In this document: positions 33,791 to 39,962 of the stretch, piece after piece | Layout of the letters: every line of letters starts with the position of its first letter | How positions within the stretch are numbered: position 1 is the stretch's first letter | The notes under the pieces: generated by a model | What the model was told of the DNA's origin: nothing | Database searches by the model: none | Seen by the model: the letters and a program-made list of their open reading frames with translations, nothing else | Translations under genes and position numbers: made by a program | IMG/VR virus record: IMGVR_UViG_3300029258_002017 | Coordinates: 1 to 45,233 of that record | Strand: one strand, 5' to 3' | From: a virus | DNA length: 45,233 nucleotides

Positions 33791-35389
33791 ATGAACAAAA
33801 AACAATTATCCACCCTCTGTTCCTCTGCGCCTCTGCGCCTCTGCGCGATCATCTGCGCTGTACTCGTTGCCGCCCTGCTGATCGCCGCCCCGCCTGCCCT
33901 GGCCAAATACGACGGAAGCCTCGGCTGGTATGGGGTATCCTGGAACCAATCCACTGACAGCTATTCCCGCCGCGGCGATCTGGTGGATTTTGCCGCCGCT
34001 GCCAGCCCGGGCGACGACTACCTGCCCGTGCAACGCCTCATGCGCCGCTGCGTGATGAACGACTCTGGCGTGGTGGTTTATTACCTGGACCCAACAGACT
34101 CGACTAAGAAGTACAATGGGGCCAGCGCCAGCCTCGACGGGACCGACGGTCAGGTGATGGTCGAGATCCCCAAATTTTATATCCGCACCAGCTACAGTTC
34201 CAACGTCCACTCGTGGGACATCTCCCTGACCCCCCGCGACGGGTTTTTCCCACACCCCGCATTTTACAAAGACGGGGCCTGGGTGGACTACCGCTACATG
34301 GGGGCCTACGAGGGGAGCTTGTGGGACGACGACACCACCGCTATGTACTCTGATGCGGACGCCGTGACAGCCGACACCTACGACGATGGAGATAAGTTGT
34401 GCAGCATTACCGCCCAGTGTCCCAAAACAAATGAGACCCGCGCTGAGTTCCGGGAGGCCGCCAGCGACAGAGGCGCAGGCTGGCGCAATCAGGAGTATGA
34501 CATTACAACCGCTGTGCAACTGCTCTACCTGGTCGAGTACGCGGATTTTGATTCGCAGTCCATGATCGGCAAGGGGCGCACCATGTTTTCCTCCGGCGCG
34601 TGGACAGTAGCCGGGACCGGAGTCGGCGACTACATCGGCCGCACCGGGTACAGCAACAGTTATGGCAATGCAACAGCCACCTACCCAGCGATGGGCAGTC
34701 AACGGTCATCTGCTCTGGACATATCTGCCATAGATACATCACAGGCGGCCTATTGTGATTTTGTGTCGTATCGAGGCATTGAAAATTTCTACGGGAACGT
34801 GTGGCAATGGGTGGACGGCATCAATGTGGGCCTGGCTGGCACGCACGACGGCGGGGATAACGAGGCCACCGTTATGACCGACAGCGGCGAGTCCTGGCCG
34901 ACGAACAGCCTAATCGGCGCCACCATCACAAATACGACCGACAGCAGCTCGGGCACGATCACCGCCAACACCGGCACGACCATCACCGTCGCGTCGCTGA
35001 GCGGCGGAACGGACAACGACTGGGATACCGGCGATGCGTTCGTGGTCAGCAACATTGTCTGGCTGTGCAGCAATGAGGCCAATTTTGCCGACGATGCCTA
35101 CACTAACTATGATGCCCTGTACGATACCAGCGGAGACCGGGCCGTACTGCACAATGCCGACGGATATGCCGGAGCGCTGGAGCAGATTTACACCGGCTTT
35201 TTGGCGACGGATGTGACCGGGTCGAGCACAACCAAGGTTTGCGATTACTATTACCAAGATACTGGGTGGCGTGTGGTCGGCTTCGGCGGGGCTGCGGGTA
35301 GCGCGTCGGCTGCGGGTGCGTTCTGCGTCTCTGCGGGTAGCACGTCATCGTATGTCCATGCGGCTATCGGCGGGCGGCTCTGCTATTAA
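33791..35389 (+). CDS. DGR target protein, C-type-lectin/FGE-like, exported
   Basis: A 532-residue protein. Residues 1-38 look like a Sec signal peptide: basic MNKK, a long hydrophobic core, and ALA before K39; a strong AAGGAGG precedes the start. The mature part has tail-protein features (RRCVMNDSGVVVYYLDPTD; MVEIPKFYIRT). The C-terminal domain has GNVWQWVDG and ends TGWRVVGFGG...IGGRLCY, the hallmark of the formylglycine-generating-enzyme-type C-lectin fold used by DGRs. A copy of the SW....G / TIT.NTGTTITV beta module interrupts this domain (about residues 352-420). The last 40 residues are the variable repeat. Only the signal peptide is atypical for a phage tail receptor-binding protein. 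Confidence 0.93.
   Translation: MNKKQLSTLCSSAPLRLCAIICAVLVAALLIAAPPALAKYDGSLGWYGVSWNQSTDSYSRRGDLVDFAAAASPGDDYLPVQRLMRRCVMNDSGVVVYYLDPTDSTKKYNGASASLDGTDGQVMVEIPKFYIRTSYSSNVHSWDISLTPRDGFFPHPAFYKDGAWVDYRYMGAYEGSLWDDDTTAMYSDADAVTADTYDDGDKLCSITAQCPKTNETRAEFREAASDRGAGWRNQEYDITTAVQLLYLVEYADFDSQSMIGKGRTMFSSGAWTVAGTGVGDYIGRTGYSNSYGNATATYPAMGSQRSSALDISAIDTSQAAYCDFVSYRGIENFYGNVWQWVDGINVGLAGTHDGGDNEATVMTDSGESWPTNSLIGATITNTTDSSSGTITANTGTTITVASLSGGTDNDWDTGDAFVVSNIVWLCSNEANFADDAYTNYDALYDTSGDRAVLHNADGYAGALEQIYTGFLATDVTGSSTTKVCDYYYQDTGWRVVGFGGAAGSASAAGAFCVSAGSTSSYVHAAIGGRLCY
33813..33849 (-). repeat. Dispersed CGCAGAG repeat inside signal peptide
   Basis: CCTCTGTTCCTCTGCGCCTC onward: an inverted copy with an extra CCTCTGCG unit. 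It is read in frame as TLCSSAPLRLCAI, the front of the signal peptide's hydrophobic core. Confidence 0.8.
35266..35378 (+). other. DGR variable repeat (VR)
   Basis: Matches the template at 35459-35571 without gaps. It encodes the last residues of the target (WRVVGFGG to IGGRL). Over 112 nt it differs from the template at 17 sites. At 16 of these the template base is A (9 A to G, 4 A to C, 3 A to T); the exception is C35472 to G. The altered codons change 14 residues. Confidence 0.95.
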
Positions 35390-35440
35390 CGTCAACACGC
35401 CGCGCGCAGCGCGCAACACGCAGCACGCGCGCGACAAAAC
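35390..35440. other. GC-rich inverted repeat downstream of VR
   Basis: GCGCGC-A-GCGCGC at 35402-35414 and a further CGCGCGC near 35427-35433, just after the target stop. In known DGRs a hairpin/cruciform right after VR helps mark the homing site; this element is in the right place for that. Confidence 0.5.
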
Positions 35441-35458
35441 CGTGAAATGGTCCCGGTC

Positions 35459-35571
35459 GTGGCGTGTGGTCCGCTTCGGCGGGGATGCGGATAGCACGAC
35501 GACTGCGGGTGCGTTCTACGTCAATGCGAATAACACGTCATCGAATGTCAATGCGAATATCGGCAGGCGGC
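35459..35571 (+). other. DGR template repeat (TR)
   Basis: The invariant template copied into the VR. It is 193 bp downstream of the VR in the same orientation and 140 bp upstream of the RT start. It is rich in AAT, GAT, ACG and AAC codons in the VR frame. Of 23 adenines in 35459-35570, 16 differ in the VR and 7 are unchanged. The non-coding stretch on to the RT (35572-35710) holds a perfect 14-bp palindrome at 35661-35674 (CCTGCCATGGCAGG) and would be part of the template RNA. Confidence 0.95.
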
Positions 35572-35710
35572 AAGGCTTATTTCAAACAGTTCAGGTTTTT
35601 GGGAGGCCGGGACCCTGCCCCTTGGCAAAACACAAAGCAAAGCCCCATCGGTGCTGGTAGCCTGCCATGGCAGGTCGAACGTTCCGGGGCGAAATAAGCA
35701 GAGGGCAACA

Positions 35711-36775
35711 ATGAAACGATACGGAAACCTGTATCCCAACATGTGCGATCCGCAAAACATCCTGGCCGCCCACCTGGCTGCCCGCCGGGGCAAGGGCCAT
35801 TACCGCGAGGTCAAGATGGTGGATGCCGATCCGGAGCGCTATCTGGATAAAATCAGGGATATGTTGGTCAACAAGATATTTGTGAATGCTCCCTACAAGG
35901 TGTTTACCAAAACGGATCAGCGCAAAAACCGGGTGATCCACAAGCTGCCCTACTATCCGGACCGGATCGTTCACCATGCGGTTGTGCAGGTGCTGGAGCC
36001 GATCTGGATGGCCGGGTTTATCCCCACCACCCTGGCATGCATCAAGGGCCGCGGCATTCACACAGGGGCGCGCCAGATTAAGCATGCTATCCATGCTGAT
36101 CCGGACGGAACCCGGTATTGTCTCAAAATGGACGTCAAACAATTCTACCCCAGCATGGACCACAAGGCGCTGCTGGGCATGCTGGCGAGAAAGATCAAGG
36201 ACCCGGACGTGATGTGGCTGTTGAGCGAGATCATCGATTCCACACCGTCTCCGGGTCTGCCCATCGGCAACTACCTGAGCCAGTATTTTGGCAATGTGTA
36301 TTTGTCTGGGATCGACCATTATGTCAAGGAGTCGCTGGGGTGCAAGCACTACTGGCGCTATTGCGACGACATGGTGATCCTGGATGGCGACAAGGCCCGG
36401 CTGCATGGGTTGCGCCGGGATATCGACGAGGCCCTGGGAGAGATCCGCCTGACCATGAAGGCCAACTGGCAGGTGTTTCCGGTATCTGTGCGCGGACTGG
36501 ATTTTATGGGGTACCGGTTTTTTGGCGGATACACCCTGCTGCGCAAAACAACGGCAACCCAGTTTAAACGGGCCATGGCCAGGATCAAGCGATGCTGGCG
36601 CCGTATGCGGCCCATCAGTGTAGTGAGCACGGTCATGAGTTATTATGGCTGGATGACACACGCTAACTGTTTGCATTTGTGGCATGCCTATGTTGACGAT
36701 CAGATCCGGGACATCCTGGCGACAGTGTGTCGAACGGCCGGGATACGCAACCCCATGAAAAGGAGGTTTGCGTAA
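35711..36775 (+). CDS. DGR reverse transcriptase
   Basis: A 354-residue RT of the diversity-generating retroelement group, which copies the TR RNA into cDNA with errors at adenines. Motifs: catalytic Asp141 in KMDVKQFYPSMD; IGNYLSQ at 185-191, the DGR form of motif 4 that replaces the QG of other RTs; YCDDMV with Asp219 and Asp220; and the later FMGYRFFGG and WMTHANCLHLW thumb region. The N-terminus (NLYPNMCDPQNILAAHLAARRGKGH) is also typical. The start at 35711 follows AGAGGG; an earlier in-frame ATG at 35651 lies in the template RNA region. Its stop touches the start of the next gene. Confidence 0.97.
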   Translation: MKRYGNLYPNMCDPQNILAAHLAARRGKGHYREVKMVDADPERYLDKIRDMLVNKIFVNAPYKVFTKTDQRKNRVIHKLPYYPDRIVHHAVVQVLEPIWMAGFIPTTLACIKGRGIHTGARQIKHAIHADPDGTRYCLKMDVKQFYPSMDHKALLGMLARKIKDPDVMWLLSEIIDSTPSPGLPIGNYLSQYFGNVYLSGIDHYVKESLGCKHYWRYCDDMVILDGDKARLHGLRRDIDEALGEIRLTMKANWQVFPVSVRGLDFMGYRFFGGYTLLRKTTATQFKRAMARIKRCWRRMRPISVVSTVMSYYGWMTHANCLHLWHAYVDDQIRDILATVCRTAGIRNPMKRRFA

Positions 36776-37105
36776 ATGGGAGATGGCATCACGGTGCTGG
36801 CAGACAAGCGCAAACCGCGGTTTTCGGAGTTCGCCGACGAAAAGCCCCCGCTGGAGGGCGATAAGCTCAAGATAGACGACATTTTAAATCAGGAGGTGGA
36901 GCTGATCGATTTCAGAATTGGCCGTACCAAGTACAGCAAGAACCAGTCGGGCAAATATATCACGCTCCAGATCCGAAAAGACGGGATGTTGCATGTGGTA
37001 TTTACGGGGAGCGACGTACTAATCAGTCAGGCAATGAAATACGCGGAACATGTCCCGTTCTTGGTCACCATTAAGAAAATCAACCGTTATTACACCATGA
37101 CATAA
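36776..37105 (+). CDS. Small beta-rich protein coupled to DGR RT
   Basis: A 109-residue protein starting MGDGITVLAD at the base after the RT stop, with AAGGAGG inside the RT 3' end. The core has alternating strands (EVELIDFRIGRTKY, KYITLQIRKDGMLHVVFTGS, VPFLVTIKKINRYYTM) and looks like an OB-type fold with basic and aromatic residues, suggesting nucleic-acid binding. It is not like Avd, the helical bundle that usually partners DGR RTs. Direct coupling suggests a role in retrohoming; this is inference. Confidence 0.7.
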   Translation: MGDGITVLADKRKPRFSEFADEKPPLEGDKLKIDDILNQEVELIDFRIGRTKYSKNQSGKYITLQIRKDGMLHVVFTGSDVLISQAMKYAEHVPFLVTIKKINRYYTMT

Positions 37106-37120
37106 CGAAAGGAGATCATT

Positions 37121-37441
37121 ATGAAAAACGCATTGATCATCATCGTAACCGTTGCATGCGCCGCACTGTTTGTCTCGCCGTCCATGGCCGCTGACCATCC
37201 GGGGGCCGACTACGCCTGGGAATACAGCTCGTATGCCATGCCTGAAACCGGCGTCACCCGGGGCCAGAAAATATTCCGGTGGGCCAGCGAATCATTTGTC
37301 AATGACGATGGCGACACCATCTATCGGTGCAAATACGTGTGGACAGGCACCGGCAAACAGGACCCAGTCAAAACTATGATCCAGACGAAATATCCGTCGG
37401 AAAAAAGCGTTGATGATTTGGTTAAAGATGTTGAAAAATAA
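37121..37441 (+). CDS. Small exported protein
   Basis: A 106-residue protein with a clear Sec signal peptide (MKNALIIIVTVACAAL, cleavage likely after SMA at residue 23). The mature part is about 83 residues, aromatic-rich (DYAWEYSSYAMPETG, KYVWTGTG) with no known motif. Good GAAAGGAG before the start. Like the DGR target it would go to the periplasm or surface, so it may be a lysogen-expressed accessory (moron) or partner of the target. Confidence 0.75.
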   Translation: MKNALIIIVTVACAALFVSPSMAADHPGADYAWEYSSYAMPETGVTRGQKIFRWASESFVNDDGDTIYRCKYVWTGTGKQDPVKTMIQTKYPSEKSVDDLVKDVEK

Positions 37442-37493
37442 CATTGCCAACCATGCTCGCGTGGCTGATCGGAAAGGAGCGGAGTCCAAGTAA

Positions 37494-37577
37494 ATGACCC
37501 ACCGCTCCGACTACCTACTCATCGCCGCTGCGTGCCTGTTAATAGGCATTGCAGTGGCGTGGGTGGGGTGGATGTGA
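37494..37577 (+). CDS. Tiny membrane protein, 27 aa
   Basis: MTHRSDYLLIAAACLLIG... : one membrane helix with a basic start. GGAG at 37481-37484 lies about 9 nt upstream. Its stop is 2 nt before the next start. Too short for certainty, but the ribosome site and coupling support it. Confidence 0.42.
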   Translation: MTHRSDYLLIAAACLLIGIAVAWVGWM

Positions 37578-37579
37578 AG

Positions 37580-37786
37580 ATGGACAAACGCAGCATCAAA
37601 ATAGGTGCGCCAAAACTCTGCCCACGATGCGACAGTTTGAATCCGTCAGGCCGGAAGCTACCAGGGGAGTGTATGTGGTGTGGTCCTGGTGGAGGCAAAG
37701 AGAAGATGGCAAGGCTGGCGGCTCAGATGAAGGATGATCACCGATTCGACAAGGTAGTTGATGACCATTTTTGGGAGTTGTTCTGA
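37580..37786 (+). CDS. Small zinc-ribbon protein, 68 aa
   Basis: Starts MDKRSIKIGAP just after the tiny membrane protein; the ribosome site is weak (GTGAAG), so reinitiation is likely. It has CPRCDSLNP and CMWCGPGG, a C2-C2 zinc ribbon. The C-terminus is helical and charged. No family beyond the ribbon. Coupled by TGATG to the next gene. Confidence 0.6.
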   Translation: MDKRSIKIGAPKLCPRCDSLNPSGRKLPGECMWCGPGGGKEKMARLAAQMKDDHRFDKVVDDHFWELF

Positions 37787-38184
37787 TGACCCCTATAACC
37801 TACGGCGACAACAGCCGACCCTTGTGGTCACTCATCTGGCGCACTCGACGCGCTTTTAGAACATTTCGAGCTCTGTACGGTTTGGGGTGTGCGATGCAAG
37901 AGTTGGAGGGAAGAGTGGAGAAGATAGAAAAGATGCAAAGTAAACGAATAACACCACCAGACTTTGGAGAGTTTACACCTGAGTCAAAATGCACCTGTGT
38001 TTTTGACAACAATGAGAACCTTGTCGAGGTCTGCAAGCTGCACGCTGACTGGAAAAAGCAGGCTGAGGACCGGGTGCATATCCGGGCGCTTGAAGGGATG
38101 ATTGAGATACTGACAAATGGATTCGGCAAGACTATGCCCCCTGACGAGAGTACAGTTGACAGTCGTGCGCTTGGTCGAGAGTAA
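37786..38184 (+). CDS. Hypothetical protein, 132 aa
   Basis: Begins MTPITYGDNSRPLW by TGATG coupling. A basic helix (RTRRAFRTFRALYG) is followed by a coiled-coil stretch (MQELEGRVEKIEKMQ) and a cysteine-containing segment (CTCVFDNNENLVEVC). No membrane segment. Role unknown; it precedes the lysis genes. Confidence 0.62.
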   Translation: MTPITYGDNSRPLWSLIWRTRRAFRTFRALYGLGCAMQELEGRVEKIEKMQSKRITPPDFGEFTPESKCTCVFDNNENLVEVCKLHADWKKQAEDRVHIRALEGMIEILTNGFGKTMPPDESTVDSRALGRE

Positions 38185-38189
38185 CGCGG

Positions 38190-38345
38190 CGGACCGGTCT
38201 GGAGCGACTCCGCTTAAGGCAAACCGTTTAGGCTCCAGGGGCCAGACGAGAGGGTGAAGAGCCTATCGTGATACACGGCGGAAGGTAAGACACTCTGATG
38301 GGGGTTCCAACTAATAACGTCTAACTAAGCTCTAAGGAAAGGACA
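38190..38345 (+). ncRNA. Candidate structured RNA or 5' leader
   Basis: A 170-nt gap without a supported gene. GGTCTGGAGC (38196-38205) pairs with GCTCCAGGGGCC (38232-38243) as a 10-bp stem with a GG bulge. An alternative pairing GTCTGG/CCAGAC uses the same bases. Downstream are CGTG-ATA-CACG and an AGAG..TG/CACTCT helix. Alternative folds just before the 38355 gene would suit a regulatory leader. No known RNA family recognised. Confidence 0.35.
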
Positions 38346-38354
38346 CCATGCATC

Positions 38355-38735
38355 ATGCATACCGTAATCGACTGGACTCTGTTGGGGACAGTAATCGCTG
38401 TAGCTGGAAGTGTAATCGCCGGAATCAAAGCATACGGTCGGCATGAAGAGAAAATCGATCAGCATCAAAGGGCCATAGATGCCTGTCACATGGAGGACGT
38501 GATGACAGCTCCAAAGTGTGAAAAAACTCACGAAGCTACCAGGAATCAGTTTCAGTCCGAGCTGCGGCAGTATCAAGATTTGAGCATGGCGAACTTGAAG
38601 CCATTGGTAGAAGATGTGGCCGAACTCAAGAGCGACACAAAACAAATCTCTAAAGACCTGACAGAGCTTCGCCTCCAGCTATCCGGCATCATGGGGCAGA
38701 TCACAACGATGACGTCTAAAGGAGAGATGAGATGA
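38355..38735 (+). CDS. Membrane-anchored coiled-coil protein
   Basis: A 126-residue protein with one N-terminal membrane segment (about residues 6-26, WTLLGTVIAVAGSVIAGI) followed by long charged helices (HEEKIDQHQRAID; EDVAELKSDTKQISKDLTEL). The shape resembles XhlA-type or spanin-like phage lysis proteins. AAGGAAAGGA lies upstream. It overlaps the receiver-domain gene by 4 nt (ATGA). Confidence 0.68.
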   Translation: MHTVIDWTLLGTVIAVAGSVIAGIKAYGRHEEKIDQHQRAIDACHMEDVMTAPKCEKTHEATRNQFQSELRQYQDLSMANLKPLVEDVAELKSDTKQISKDLTELRLQLSGIMGQITTMTSKGEMR

Positions 38736-39145
38736 CTATCAGAACGGGGGTTAAGGCGAAACGAACTATCCTGGCAGTAGATGATGAAACACCCTGGCTC
38801 GATGTGTTATGCCGGACATTGAACAAATGGAATTACACTGCCGTCTGTTTTCCGACAGCACGAGAGGCGCTGGATGTGTTCCCGTCCATCCGGCCATTCC
38901 TTGTGCTTACCGACTTGAGACTGACGAACCACATCGACGGCGCAACGATGGCAGCTAAGATGCACATGCAGGACCCGATGTGTATTTTCATTGCAATCAG
39001 CGGCTTAGTCTCAACGTGGGATCTGGGCTTTCTGCTCGGGAGCGTATTCACGGACGTGCTGAACAAGCCAATAGATTTTAATGTACTCAAACAGGTGACA
39101 AATTACGCCTGGGAGAAGAGGCAGCGGTGGGAGCAGTTGATTTAG
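38732..39145 (+). CDS. CheY-like receiver-domain protein
   Basis: A 137-residue single receiver domain. All key residues are visible: acidic pocket D17/D18 (ILAVDDE), phosphorylation site D61 (VLTDLRL), S90 in the switch position (IAISG), and K112 in NKPI. No output domain follows; the tail is a short charged helix. It is unusual inside a phage lysis block, coupled at both ends to lysis-type genes (4-nt overlap upstream, 19-nt overlap downstream). It may read or interfere with a host histidine kinase, or be a captured host gene. Confidence 0.88.
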   Translation: MTIRTGVKAKRTILAVDDETPWLDVLCRTLNKWNYTAVCFPTAREALDVFPSIRPFLVLTDLRLTNHIDGATMAAKMHMQDPMCIFIAISGLVSTWDLGFLLGSVFTDVLNKPIDFNVLKQVTNYAWEKRQRWEQLI

Positions 39146-39546
39146 ACCTTCAATCAGTTGATGAATTCGATCTGCTTGTGGCCTGCCTACGCGGTGAGGC
39201 TGAGGGTGAGCCGTTCATGGGCAAACTCGCCATTGCCTGCGTTATCCGCAACCGGGTTAAGGACAAGCGCTGGCCGGACACCTACCGGGGCGTCATGTTG
39301 CAGCCATATCAGTTCTCTTGTTTTTTGCCCCAGTATTTTAGGCCGCAAACACTGAAGCACGACTGGGATAAAAGCTATTGGAAAGAGTGCAACTTCGCAG
39401 CCTTTGGGGTTTATCACGATTGGGTTCGGGACATCACTGGCGGAGCGAATCACTATCACGCCTTCGGGGTGCATCCGAAATGGGCTGATGACATGGAGCG
39501 GGCAGACATCAACATTGCAGGGCATCATATATTTTATAAGGGATGA
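39127..39546 (+). CDS. SleB/CwlJ-type cell-wall hydrolase (endolysin)
   Basis: A 139-residue hydrolase of the SleB family. Motifs: LVACLRGEAEGEPFMGKLAI with the conserved glutamate, AIACVIRNRV, and GVMLQPYQFSCF, all standard for the family. There is no signal peptide, so release depends on the holin. The start is GTG at 39127 inside the receiver gene, with AGAGGC upstream; no in-frame ATG precedes the domain. It degrades peptidoglycan at lysis. Confidence 0.9.
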   Translation: MGAVDLDLQSVDEFDLLVACLRGEAEGEPFMGKLAIACVIRNRVKDKRWPDTYRGVMLQPYQFSCFLPQYFRPQTLKHDWDKSYWKECNFAAFGVYHDWVRDITGGANHYHAFGVHPKWADDMERADINIAGHHIFYKG

Positions 39547-39713
39547 GAGCCAAGCACGTAAAGCATCAAAAGCCTGATTCACCCGCCATCGGGAGATGGA
39601 TCAAACGCTACCTGGCCCTGCGAACGTGCCGGGACATCATGCGCCGGGCAGAGCAGGAACGGATAGAAGTGGCAGAGTGGGAGGCTGAACGAGGTGTCAA
39701 TCATGATTCATAA
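39543..39713 (+). CDS. Small basic protein, 56 aa
   Basis: MRAKHVKHQKPDS onward, coupled by ATGA to the endolysin. Very basic with an amphipathic helix (RYLALRTCRDIMRRAEQE). Position among lysis genes could suggest a lysis regulator, but there is no motif. Missed by length filters. Confidence 0.55.
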   Translation: MRAKHVKHQKPDSPAIGRWIKRYLALRTCRDIMRRAEQERIEVAEWEAERGVNHDS

Positions 39714-39737
39714 ATATTTAATCAGAGACCCGGCAAA

Positions 39738-39962
39738 ATGGTAGCTGACTTGCACCCGGTTGTATTCGCTCTTGGAGTAGCTGTCGGGCTGGCCATTGGC
39801 GTGCTGGGCATGTGGCTGTGCCGGGACACTGGCCGGGAAGACGCAGAGCTGGAGAACGCCATCCTTCGCCACCAGCTCTGCATCGAAGCAGACCGCAAGC
39901 AGGAGCTGGTTAAACAATTAACGGCAGAGTTGGCCAGACGGGAGAACGGCAATGTTTCATAA
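39738..39962 (+). CDS. Spanin-like membrane protein
   Basis: A 74-residue protein: N-terminal membrane segment (VVFALGVAVGLAIGVLGMWL) then a charged coiled coil (EDAELENAILRHQLCIEADRK). This is the layout of inner-membrane spanins (Rz-like), which fuse the two membranes at the end of lysis. No separate lipoprotein partner (Rz1) is evident. It overlaps the next gene by 11 nt. Confidence 0.6.
   Translation: MVADLHPVVFALGVAVGLAIGVLGMWLCRDTGREDAELENAILRHQLCIEADRKQELVKQLTAELARRENGNVS

Noticed and set aside
35271-35660. 129-aa frame across VR and TR
   Set aside because: It reads both DGR repeats in one line only because they are nearby direct repeats; there is no ribosome site, and the TR is expected to act as RNA.
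38190-38345. Known riboswitch, group I/II intron or IscB-type omega RNA
   Set aside because: I tried to match conserved cores from memory and found no convincing fit; kept only as an unclassified structured RNA.
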